Source: UBA1381 sp964399965
Lineage (GTDB): Bacteria; Bacillota; Clostridia; UBA1381
Reading direction: 5' to 3'
DNA length: 59,439 bases
Assembly (NCBI GenBank): GCA_964399965.1
Contig: CAYNRX010000009.1
Span: 1-59,439, forward strand
Shown: one piece after another, positions 8,355 through 15,471 of the stretch
Layout: every line of letters begins with the position of its first letter
How positions within the stretch are numbered: the first letter of the stretch is position 1
Program-made: the position numbers and the translations under genes
Notes under the pieces: model-generated
What the model saw: only the letters and a program-made list of their open reading frames with translations
Told to the model about the DNA's origin: nothing
Database searches by the model: none

Positions 8355-9008
8355 TTAAACTCCGCGCTCATCCGGATCCCAGATGTATTTGTGTATCTGC
8401 AATTGTACGCGGGCATTTTTAAAAAGCGGATCGCCGCTTACCAGCTTCGCCAGACGCGCAGGCTCCATTTGGCCGAATACCGCGCTCAAGAACACATTCG
8501 GCAGTGAAAACTCCCGCATGACTTCTCTCATGCATTCGATGTCGTTATCGTTGCCGACAACGAACTTTACCGCGTCGCGTTTTCTTAAGGAGCGGAAATT
8601 GCCGGGAAGCATTTTTGCGGTCTCGCCGCTTGAGGGGAGCTTGTAATCTATGGTAAAAAACAAAAGCTCCTGCGGATCGGCAATATCGAGGAAAGGGCGG
8701 ATATCGGCCGCGCCGTTCGTTTCCACGTTGACCTTTACGCCGTCCTTTATAAGGCGCGCGATAAGCTCCGCCGCATCCGCCTGCAAAAGCGGTTCGCCGC
8801 CGGTGAGAGTAACGCGTTTATAGACGGGATTTACACGGGTGAGGATATCGTCAATGCTCATCTCCTCAGCGCCTGAAGAGTCCCAGGAATATTTCGTGTC
8901 GCAGTACGGACAGCGAAGATTGCAGCCGGCGGTGCGTATAAACGTTGCCGCAAGACCGGTGCGCAGCCCCTCGCCGTCTATGCTGTCGAATATCTCGCAT
9001 ATGCGCAT
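8355..9008 (-). CDS. queE: 7-carboxy-7-deazaguanine synthase
   Basis: This 217-residue radical SAM enzyme turns 6-carboxy-tetrahydropterin into 7-carboxy-7-deazaguanine. The cluster motif is CNLRCPYC (CxxxCxxC), close to the N-terminus after SIDGEGLRTG. The GGEPLLQ motif follows at about residue 71. Its ATG comes immediately after the queD stop codon, with GGAGGACTG inside the end of queD as ribosome site. Middle gene of the tight queC-queD-queE-folE run. Confidence 0.95.
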   Translation of the reverse strand: MRICEIFDSIDGEGLRTGLAATFIRTAGCNLRCPYCDTKYSWDSSGAEEMSIDDILTRVNPVYKRVTLTGGEPLLQADAAELIARLIKDGVKVNVETNGAADIRPFLDIADPQELLFFTIDYKLPSSGETAKMLPGNFRSLRKRDAVKFVVGNDNDIECMREVMREFSLPNVFLSAVFGQMEPARLAKLVSGDPLFKNARVQLQIHKYIWDPDERGV

Positions 9009-9350
9009 TTAGCAGTCCTCCCTGATATAAGAGGCAGAATTGTTCTCGCTCTCGCATACGTCTACGCGGTAGCACAGCGGCCCTAAAAGCTCGCAGATGT
9101 GGCGGGCAAGGTTTTCCGCCGTGGGATTGAAGTCCACTGTATCGTTTATGACCTTATGGTCGAATTTGTCGGCGACCGCTTTTTTTATATGGGTAAAATC
9201 CATCAGCATCCCGTTTTCGTCAAGCTCTCTGCCGCGAAGATACACTTCGATGATCCAGTTATGGCCGTGCAATTCGGAGCATTTTGAGGGATAGGTGAGC
9301 TTTAAAAAATGCGCCGCGCTTATCTCCAGCCGTTTTTTTACTTCGTACAT
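9009..9350 (-). CDS. queD: 6-carboxy-5,6,7,8-tetrahydropterin synthase
   Basis: This 113-residue member of the PTPS family converts dihydroneopterin triphosphate (FolE product) to 6-carboxytetrahydropterin. Zinc-binding His residues are in SAAHFL and ELHGHNW. The Cys of SKCSELHG is the catalytic position typical of QueD. Its start lies inside the 3' end of queC (13 nt overlap). Confidence 0.95.
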   Translation of the reverse strand: MYEVKKRLEISAAHFLKLTYPSKCSELHGHNWIIEVYLRGRELDENGMLMDFTHIKKAVADKFDHKVINDTVDFNPTAENLARHICELLGPLCYRVDVCESENNSASYIREDC

Positions 9351-10015
9351 TTGTTTTTATCCTCCATATAGGCCTCGTAGCCGCGGCGGCGCAGCGTGCA
9401 GGCCGGACAATGGCCGCAGCCGTCGCCCTTTATGCCGTTGTAGCAAGTGAGCGTTTCCCGGCGGATGATATCGAGTACGCCCATCTCGTCAGCCAAGGCC
9501 CAGGTCTGTTTCTTATCGAGCCACATAAGGGGCGTGTGTATTACGAAATTATAGTCCATCGCCAGGTTTAAGGTCACGTTTAGGGATTTGACAAAAATGT
9601 CGCGGCAGTCGGGATAACCGGAAAAATCGGTCTCGCAGACCCCGGTCACCAGCTCTGTTATACCGCGTACCTTGGCATAGACGGCCGCATACGTTAAAAA
9701 GAGCATATTGCGCCCTTCGACAAAGGTGTTGGGAGGTGCGCCCTCGGGCTTTTTCTCGTCCACCGGTATATCCTCACGCGTGAGGGCGTTAGGGGAAAGC
9801 TCGTTTATTATCGGCGTTTTTATGACCTCGAACGGTATCCCGGCATTCCGGCAGATATCCTCCGCACAGGAAAGCTCCGCGTGATGACGCTGACCGTAAT
9901 CAAAGCCGACGGCCGATACGTTTTCCTTGCCGAAACGGCGTATTGCCCAGAAAAGGCAGGTGGTTGAATCCTGTCCGCCCGAAAGGACGACCAGGGCTTT
10001 TTTATCGTTGTTCAT
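9338..10015 (-). CDS. queC: 7-cyano-7-deazaguanine synthase
   Basis: This 225-residue ATP-dependent enzyme makes preQ0 from 7-carboxy-7-deazaguanine and ammonia. The PP-loop SGGQDST is at about residues 12-18. Four Cys that bind zinc are in the C-terminal CYNGIKGDGCGHCPAC. The start has AGGAGA upstream. Repeat copy B separates it from queF, so transcription through copy B is needed if the cluster is one operon. Confidence 0.96.
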   Translation of the reverse strand: MNNDKKALVVLSGGQDSTTCLFWAIRRFGKENVSAVGFDYGQRHHAELSCAEDICRNAGIPFEVIKTPIINELSPNALTREDIPVDEKKPEGAPPNTFVEGRNMLFLTYAAVYAKVRGITELVTGVCETDFSGYPDCRDIFVKSLNVTLNLAMDYNFVIHTPLMWLDKKQTWALADEMGVLDIIRRETLTCYNGIKGDGCGHCPACTLRRRGYEAYMEDKNKCTK

Positions 10016-10040
10016 GATTTATCTCCTATTATTTCATGTA

Positions 10041-10271
10041 AGTCAATTGCGAAACTTTTTTCGCAATTGATTTCTGGTTAATGAAGAAAATAAAAGTTCC
10101 GTTGATTGGCGGTCTAAAGACCGCTGAAACTTTTATTTTCGCAATTTTTGACGCATTTTCAGCATTTTTGCTTCGCAAAAATCGGCAGCAAGCTGCCGAC
10201 CGCGCCGTCTTGCGCGGTGCGCATGTCGTCAAAAATTGATTGGAATTCGAGGGTTTCACCCTCGAGCTCCC
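10041..10271 (+). repeat. Multi-hairpin intergenic repeat, copy B
   Basis: This 231 bp element has the same chain of stems as copy A (10-236), in opposite orientation on the chromosome and antisense to the surrounding que genes. I count a few substitutions and short indels against copy A, all in hairpin loops or linkers. It fills the space between queF and queC. The open frame that crosses it is not coding. Confidence 0.88.
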
Positions 10272-10283
10272 AAGAACAAGGAA

Positions 10284-10317
10284 ATAATTGTAAAACGCTA
10301 TAGCGTTTTACAATTAT
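10284..10317. repeat. Perfect 34 bp palindrome overlapping the queF 3' end
   Basis: The arm ataattgtaaaacgcta is followed immediately by its exact reverse complement, with no loop. The queF stop codon occupies 10298-10300, at the palindrome centre, so one arm encodes the last residues of QueF (NCKTL). It lies 12 bp beyond the end of repeat copy B and shares the aattg-N-aaa style of the P1 hairpin. There is no U-run, so it is not a classic terminator. Confidence 0.8.
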
Positions 10318-10795
10318 CTAATTTCATGTCGCAGGAGCTGAATAACCGCTCCTCGGCGATCTTCTCGTATTTAGTCCCGGGCATGGCGTAGTTGGCAAAC
10401 GGATATATCGATATGCCGCCGCGCGGAGTGAATATGCCCTTGACCTCCAGGTATTTCGGTTCCATCAGCTTTACCAGGTCTTTCATGATGATATTTACAC
10501 AGTCCTCATGGAAATCGCCCTGGTTGCGGAAGCTGAACAAATACAGCTTCAATGACTTGCTCTCCACCATTTTTTCGTTGGGGATATAGTTTATCAATAT
10601 CCGCGCAAAATCCGGCTGGCCGGTTATCGGGCACAGCGAGGTGAATTCCGGACAGTGGAAGCTCACCATGTAATCGTTGTCCGGATGTTTGTTGGTAAAT
10701 GTCTCCAGCACCTCTGGAGCGTAGGTATCCTTGTACTGTGTATTTTTGCTGCCGAGAAGCGTCAGCCCCTCGCCGGCGCGTGAATTGTTTTCCAT
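10298..10795 (-). CDS. queF: NADPH-dependent 7-cyano-7-deazaguanine reductase
   Basis: This 165-residue unimodular QueF reduces preQ0 to preQ1. The active-site region is HCPEFTSLCPITGQPDF, containing the Cys that forms the thioimide with substrate. The QueF motif lies around SFRNQGDFHEDCVN. The C-terminal residues NCKTL and the stop come from a palindrome (10284-10317), so the tail may have been altered by an insertion. The catalytic core is complete. The ATG at 10795 follows AAAGG. Confidence 0.95.
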   Translation of the reverse strand: MENNSRAGEGLTLLGSKNTQYKDTYAPEVLETFTNKHPDNDYMVSFHCPEFTSLCPITGQPDFARILINYIPNEKMVESKSLKLYLFSFRNQGDFHEDCVNIIMKDLVKLMEPKYLEVKGIFTPRGGISIYPFANYAMPGTKYEKIAEERLFSSCDMKLDNCKTL

Positions 10796-10809
10796 ATATA
10801 AAAGCCTTT

Positions 10810-10829
10810 CCTCCGGCGGTATGAGCCGG
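10810..10829 (-). promoter_or_regulatory. Hairpin next to the queF ribosome-binding site
   Basis: Stem ccggc/gccgg with a 7 nt loop; the second arm runs into GGAGG on the minus strand, so folding would partly hide a Shine-Dalgarno-like sequence. This could be translational control of queF. I do not see the conserved core of a class I preQ1 riboswitch, so no riboswitch is claimed. Confidence 0.3.
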
Positions 10830-10847
10830 AAAATAGAATGTTATTTT

Positions 10848-10874
10848 TGACATTTTATATTCTTAAAAATGTCA
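10848..10874. promoter_or_regulatory. Inverted repeat between tyrA and queF
   Basis: Perfect 9 bp arms tgacatttt/aaaatgtca separated by 9 nt, within the 95 nt gap. The AT-rich stem is not followed by a U-run, so it may be an operator or a weak structural element. Function unknown. Confidence 0.35.
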
Positions 10875-10890
10875 TTTTGTGCATTTTGTC

Positions 10891-11730
10891 CTAATCCATC
10901 AGCCACTTGAGTTTCTGGGAAGAAGCGTGGCGCATTATCCGCTTAAGCTCTTCGGTATCGCCGCTTTTTACAGCGTTGTTGAGCTTTTCCAGGCTTTGGC
11001 ACATTTCGTCGATACGTTCGGATAAAGCGGCGCTGTTTTCAACGAAAAGCTCGCTCCACATATCCTCGTTTATAACGGCCACCCTGGTGCAGTCGCGCAG
11101 GCTCCCGGCGGAGAAAAACCGCGACCGCTCTATCATGGGGCTGTCGCAGAGGGCAACGGCCACCACGTGCATAAGCTGGCTGGTGTAGGCGATTATCTCA
11201 TCGTGCTCCTCCGGCGAGGTGGTAACGACATGGGTGCAGCCGATGTATTCGGCAAGCTCGCGGACGAGGGCGATGTTCTCCGGCTTGTTTTCGGGGATGG
11301 GGGTGATAATGAACGACGCCCCGTCAAACAGGGTATCAGTCGAGCTTTGGTAGCCGCCTACCTCCCGTCCGGCCATCGGATGTGCGCCGACAAAGTCCGC
11401 TCCTTGGGGAAGAAGCGGCAGCAGCCGGCTCACCATGAAGCCTTTGACCCCCGATACATCGGTTATCAGGGCGCCCGGTTTTATGCTGTTTCTGTATTTC
11501 TCTATAAAGTCCACATTGGCCTGGGGATACAGGCAGAGTATTATGATATCGGCTCCCCGCACCGCTTCGGCGCCGTCGGCCGTACCCTCGTCTATTGCCC
11601 CGTCCGACTTTGCCAAAAGCAGCGTGCGGCTGTCGGTATCGCACCCGTATATGCGGCAGGAGCGAAACCCGCGCAGCCGTCTGGCTATCGAGCCGCCGAT
11701 AAGCCCCAGACCGATAACGGCGATCTTCAT
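10891..11730 (-). CDS. tyrA: Prephenate dehydrogenase
   Basis: This 279-residue NAD(P)-dependent enzyme converts prephenate to 4-hydroxyphenylpyruvate for tyrosine. The N-terminal Rossmann motif is GLGLIGGS. GAHPMAGRE, the substrate-binding signature of the family, lies near residue 125, and the C-terminal half is helical. There is no ACT domain. The ATG at 11730 with GAGGT upstream is preferred to a TTG one codon earlier. It could be cotranscribed with queF. Its promoter is divergent from that of hom. Confidence 0.93.
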   Translation of the reverse strand: MKIAVIGLGLIGGSIARRLRGFRSCRIYGCDTDSRTLLLAKSDGAIDEGTADGAEAVRGADIIILCLYPQANVDFIEKYRNSIKPGALITDVSGVKGFMVSRLLPLLPQGADFVGAHPMAGREVGGYQSSTDTLFDGASFIITPIPENKPENIALVRELAEYIGCTHVVTTSPEEHDEIIAYTSQLMHVVAVALCDSPMIERSRFFSAGSLRDCTRVAVINEDMWSELFVENSAALSERIDEMCQSLEKLNNAVKSGDTEELKRIMRHASSQKLKWLMD

Positions 11731-11796
11731 CAAAACGACCTCTTTTCTTTCATCATGCTGCCATTTTTGCAGGCTGATATTTTCTCATACAAAGCT

Positions 11797-11826
11797 ATTA
11801 TACCACAAAACCATATTCGCCGTCAA
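11797..11826 (-). promoter_or_regulatory. Promoter for tyrA
   Basis: TTGACG, 18 nt, TATAAT on the minus strand, about 70 nt before the tyrA start. The 11731-12123 intergenic region holds this promoter and the divergent hom promoter; I see no gene, T-box or lysine riboswitch in it. Confidence 0.75.
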
Positions 11827-11989
11827 TACCAAATGCAAAGGTACAAAAACAGCTGATTATGATTTTTTTGAATTTCAAAATAGTCAAAATGGGCTAATTT
11901 TTCCAGAAATATCCATGAAGATCGCGAAAGAATGTTAATTTCGCCGAATAATAAGGAATAAAAAGGAAACAAGTTTTGTAAAATGCATA

Positions 11990-12018
11990 TTGACTTTAAA
12001 AGCGTAATGTGGTAACAT
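11990..12018 (+). promoter_or_regulatory. Promoter for the hom-thrB-lysC operon
   Basis: TTGACT, 17 nt, TAACAT on the plus strand, giving a leader of about 100 nt before hom. Confidence 0.7.
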
Positions 12019-12047
12019 AAGTAAAAATAAAAAAACGGGCCGAAAAA

Positions 12048-12104
12048 ATGACAAAGGAAACGACTGTCAGCCGCAGAAAAAATGGCGTCGGCCGGGCAAA
12101 ATAA
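12048..12104 (+). other. Possible 18-codon leader ORF upstream of hom
   Basis: A short frame in the hom leader starts MTKETTV and has three Thr codons among its first six. A Thr-rich leader peptide would suit attenuation of a threonine operon. However, no good Shine-Dalgarno precedes it and no terminator hairpin follows. Speculative. Confidence 0.2.
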
Positions 12105-12123
12105 AATCGGAGGGAAACAGCAA

Positions 12124-13335
12124 ATGGCAAATGTCGCTATAATGGGCTACGGCACAGTCGGCAGCGGTGTGTACGAGATCTTAAAGACCAATTCCAAAAG
12201 CATCACCCGTCGCGCCAGAGGCGAAGAGATAAACATCAAGCGGATACTTGACATACGTGATTTTCCGGAGCATCCGGAAAAAGAGCTTTTTACGAAGGAT
12301 TTTGACGATATCCTGCATGACGATTCGATCGAGGTGATAGTAGAGGTCATGGGCGGCCTGCACCCGGCGTATGAGTTCACAAAGGCGCTTTTGGAGGCCG
12401 GCAAGAGCGTGGTCACCTCCAACAAGGAGCTTGTGGCCACCCACGGCACCGAGCTTTTGGAGATAGCGGTAAATAAAAACTGCAACTACCTGTTTGAGGC
12501 CAGTGTCGGCGGCGGCATCCCCATAATCCGCCCCATGCACCAGTGCTTGACGGCAAATAACATCCAGCGCATAACGGGGATACTGAACGGTACCACCAAT
12601 TTTATCCTAAACGAGATGATAAAAAACGGCAGCACGTTCGAGGAGGCCTTGGCCGATGCTCAGAGCAGGGGCTATGCCGAGCGCAATCCGGCGGCCGATA
12701 TCGAGGGACACGATGCCTGCCGTAAGATAGCGATACTGGCGTCTTTGGCCTCGGGGGTATTTGTGGACTATAACGACATAAAGACCGAGGGCATAACCAA
12801 TATCACGCTTGATGATGTGAGATACGCCCGTTCGATTGGCGGCGTTGTCAAGCTGATAGGCTATGCGGAGTTCATGGAGGATGCAAAGATATACTCGGTA
12901 GTATGCCCGATGATCGTGGAGAACACCTCTCCGCTGGCCGGCGTGGACGGCGTGTTCAACGCCATCATGGTGACCGGGGATTATGTGGGCGATGTGATGT
13001 TCTACGGCAAGGGAGCGGGTAAGCTGCCAACAGCCAGCGCCGTTGTCGCCGACGTGATAGACGAGGTCAATCACCTCGAACGCAGCAAGCGCATACAATG
13101 GGTCAAGGCGCAGGAGAACGTCATGGCAAGTCCCGATGATAAGAAATTCCGTTACTTTGTAAGGACGAACAGAGGAGCGGTGACCGTAAAGTCGCTTTTT
13201 GAGGGCTGCCGCTTCGTTGAGAGCATAGTAGCCGGGGAGATAGCGTTTGTGACTGCGCCGCTGTCGCCATCGGAGAGAGATGAGAAATTCAAGGAGCTGG
13301 GCAGCGTGGTATCGAGTCTGCGGATACTCGAATGA
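12124..13335 (+). CDS. hom: Homoserine dehydrogenase
   Basis: This 403-residue enzyme reduces aspartate semialdehyde to homoserine. The NAD(P)-binding motif is GYGTVGSGV near the N-terminus. GILNGTTNFIL and the catalytic-domain stretch through about residue 320 are typical. The C-terminal about 80 residues form an ACT domain for threonine feedback. The start is placed at MANVAIMGYG, 14 codons into the frame, because GGAGGG precedes it. It ends in an ATGA overlap with thrB. Confidence 0.96.
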   Translation: MANVAIMGYGTVGSGVYEILKTNSKSITRRARGEEINIKRILDIRDFPEHPEKELFTKDFDDILHDDSIEVIVEVMGGLHPAYEFTKALLEAGKSVVTSNKELVATHGTELLEIAVNKNCNYLFEASVGGGIPIIRPMHQCLTANNIQRITGILNGTTNFILNEMIKNGSTFEEALADAQSRGYAERNPAADIEGHDACRKIAILASLASGVFVDYNDIKTEGITNITLDDVRYARSIGGVVKLIGYAEFMEDAKIYSVVCPMIVENTSPLAGVDGVFNAIMVTGDYVGDVMFYGKGAGKLPTASAVVADVIDEVNHLERSKRIQWVKAQENVMASPDDKKFRYFVRTNRGAVTVKSLFEGCRFVESIVAGEIAFVTAPLSPSERDEKFKELGSVVSSLRILE

Positions 13336-14258
13336 TCCGCGTGAGAGTGCCGGCGACCAGCGCCAATATGGGACCGGGCTTCGACAGCTTGGGCGTTGCC
13401 CTGAACCTTTACAACCGTATGTCGTTCGAAGAGACGGACGGGGGACTGGAGATAACGACCAGAAAACCCGGGGGCTATGTGCCGGACAATGAAAACAACC
13501 TCATATACCGGGCGATGAAGAGAGTATTCGACAGAACAGGATATTTCCCGCGGGGGCTGAGGATAGAGCAGAAGAGCGATATCCCGATGACGCGGGGGCT
13601 GGGATCTTCGAGCGCCTGCATAATAGGCGGTATGCTGGCGGCCAACGTCATGAGCGGCTACAGGCTTTCCTATAAAGAGATACTGGATATGGCCGCCGAG
13701 ATGGAAGGGCATCCGGACAACGTCGCCCCGGCTTTATACGGCGGATTCTGCGCGGCCTGCCGCGAGGACGGCAGAGTGGAGGCCAAAAGCGTCAAGCTGA
13801 CGCCGAAGCTCACGTTCGCAGTGATGATACCGGATTATTTTGTAGCTACAAAGCAATCGCGCACCGTGCTGCCCGATATGGTCAGCCGTGCCGATGCTTC
13901 ATTTAATATATCAAGAGCGTCGCTTTTGACAATGGCGCTGATGAGCGAGGACTGGGAGCTGTTGGATACCTCCTGCCGCGACCGCCTGCACCAGCCCTAC
14001 AGGAGCGCGTATATAGACGGCATGGAAGAGATCTTTGCCCAAAGCCGCATAAGCGGAGCCAAGGCCGCATACCTCAGCGGTTCCGGCCCCACGATAGTGG
14101 CGATACTTACGGAGGGCAGGGAGCAGTTCTGCCGCCGGATGGAGGATTTTTTTAGGGAAAATTCCCATAAATGGACCTGCCGGCTGCTGTCGGCGGATAA
14201 TGTGGGGGCGGTCGTAAGCCAAAGACCGGATACAGGATCCCGCAGAGAAAGGATGTAG
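13332..14258 (+). CDS. thrB: Homoserine kinase
   Basis: This 308-residue GHMP kinase phosphorylates homoserine. The N-terminal RVPATSANMGPGFDSLG and the ATP loop RGLGSSSACIIGG (about residues 90-102) are diagnostic. C-terminal SGSGPTIVA is the third GHMP motif. It overlaps hom by four bases and is coupled to it. thrC is not in the window. Confidence 0.96.
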   Translation: MIRVRVPATSANMGPGFDSLGVALNLYNRMSFEETDGGLEITTRKPGGYVPDNENNLIYRAMKRVFDRTGYFPRGLRIEQKSDIPMTRGLGSSSACIIGGMLAANVMSGYRLSYKEILDMAAEMEGHPDNVAPALYGGFCAACREDGRVEAKSVKLTPKLTFAVMIPDYFVATKQSRTVLPDMVSRADASFNISRASLLTMALMSEDWELLDTSCRDRLHQPYRSAYIDGMEEIFAQSRISGAKAAYLSGSGPTIVAILTEGREQFCRRMEDFFRENSHKWTCRLLSADNVGAVVSQRPDTGSRRERM

Positions 14259-14264
14259 AAAAAT

Positions 14265-15470
14265 ATGTCATTGATCGTTCAGAAGTACGGCGGCACCTCG
14301 GTAAAGGACGCCGAAAGAGTAATGAATGTCGCAGGCCGTATAGTAAAGGCCTACAAAGAGGGCAACGATGTCGTGGTAGCCGTATCGGCGCAGGGAGACA
14401 CGACCGATGAGCTGATAGAAAAGGCGAAAGAGATAAACCCGGCCGCCTCTAAAAGGGAGATGGATATGCTGCTGGCGACCGGCGAGCAGATATCGATAGC
14501 TCTTTTGGCGATGGCGATAGAAAAGCTGGGCTGCCCGGTAGTATCGCTGACCGGCTGGCAGGCGGGCGTGGAGACCGACAAGCGTCATTCCAACGCCCGT
14601 ATAAAAAGGATAAATACCGAAAGACTGCACGACGAGCTGGATCAGCACAAGATAGTTATCGTAGCCGGGTTCCAGGGGATAAATTCCAAGGACGATATAA
14701 CGACGCTGGGAAGAGGCGGTTCTGATACCTCGGCAGTCGCTCTGGCGGCAGCCCTGGGGGCGGATGTGTGCGAGATATACACCGATGTTGACGGCGTGTA
14801 CACGGCGGATCCGCGTATAGTGAAGAATGCGTTTAAGCTTGACGATATCTCCTATGACGAGATGCTGGAGCTGGCAAGCCTGGGGGCTAACGTCCTGCAT
14901 AACAGAAGCGTGGAAATGGCCAAGAAGTACAATGTGAAGCTGGCTGTCAAGTCAAGTCTTAATAATAATGAGGGAACTTACGTTAAGGAGGTAGAACAAG
15001 TGGAAAAGATGCTGGTCAGAGGAGTAACAAGAGATAACGACGTAGCAAGAATAGCTCTTTGCGGGGTAGAGGATACGCCGGGCAAGGCTTTCCAGATATT
15101 CTCAATGCTGTCGAAAAAGAATATACCGGTAGACCTTATCATACAGTCTATAGGAACAGAGGGCATAAAGGACATCAGCTTTACGGTGACCGAGGGAGAT
15201 CTTGACGAGACATTATCTCTTATTGAGGAAAATAAGGCTATGATAAAGGCCAAGGACGTTAAATGGACAAAGGACGTTTCCAAGGTGTCGGTAGTCGGCG
15301 CGGGCATGGTAAACAATGCCGGTGTGGCAACGGCCGTATTTGAGGCGCTCTACAATGCGCACATAAATATCAGCATGATAGCGACCTCCGAGATAAAGAT
15401 ATCCGTCCTTGTGGACAGGAAGGACGCCGAGCGCGCCGTTGAAGCTATCCACGATAAGTTCTTTGGCTGA
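14265..15470 (+). CDS. lysC: Aspartokinase (alpha subunit)
   Basis: This 401-residue enzyme phosphorylates aspartate, the first step to Lys/Thr/Met. KYGGTSV is at the N-terminus, the kinase domain runs to about residue 240, and two ACT domains occupy about 260-400 for allosteric control. Codon 246 is an in-frame GTG with AAGGAGG 8 nt upstream, so a separate beta subunit is probably made (see 15000-15470). Third gene of the hom-thrB-lysC unit. Confidence 0.96.
   Translation: MSLIVQKYGGTSVKDAERVMNVAGRIVKAYKEGNDVVVAVSAQGDTTDELIEKAKEINPAASKREMDMLLATGEQISIALLAMAIEKLGCPVVSLTGWQAGVETDKRHSNARIKRINTERLHDELDQHKIVIVAGFQGINSKDDITTLGRGGSDTSAVALAAALGADVCEIYTDVDGVYTADPRIVKNAFKLDDISYDEMLELASLGANVLHNRSVEMAKKYNVKLAVKSSLNNNEGTYVKEVEQVEKMLVRGVTRDNDVARIALCGVEDTPGKAFQIFSMLSKKNIPVDLIIQSIGTEGIKDISFTVTEGDLDETLSLIEENKAMIKAKDVKWTKDVSKVSVVGAGMVNNAGVATAVFEALYNAHINISMIATSEIKISVLVDRKDAERAVEAIHDKFFG
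15000..15470 (+). CDS. lysC: Aspartokinase beta subunit from internal start
   Basis: An internal GTG at 15000 in the lysC frame is preceded by AAGGAGG at 14985-14991, stronger than many true starts in this window. The product would be 156 residues beginning (M)EKMLVRGV and would consist of the two ACT domains. This matches the well-known arrangement of B. subtilis aspartokinase II, whose beta subunit comes from an internal start. Expression here is inferred. Confidence 0.75.
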   Translation: MEKMLVRGVTRDNDVARIALCGVEDTPGKAFQIFSMLSKKNIPVDLIIQSIGTEGIKDISFTVTEGDLDETLSLIEENKAMIKAKDVKWTKDVSKVSVVGAGMVNNAGVATAVFEALYNAHINISMIATSEIKISVLVDRKDAERAVEAIHDKFFG

Positions 15471-15471
15471 G

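Noticed and set aside
10029..10259. A 76-codon minus-strand frame in repeat copy B
   Set aside because: It lies within a non-coding multi-hairpin repeat, and its composition follows the stems. A nearly identical frame would exist in copy A. No ribosome site.
1..10271. Composite transposon bounded by copies A and B
   Set aside because: The repeats encode no transposase, and the enclosed genes are housekeeping genes in an ordinary operon. No target-site duplication could be identified.
11731..12123. T-box or lysine riboswitch before hom
   Set aside because: No T-box sequence (TGGnACC type) and no lysine aptamer core could be found; only promoters and a short hairpin-rich leader.
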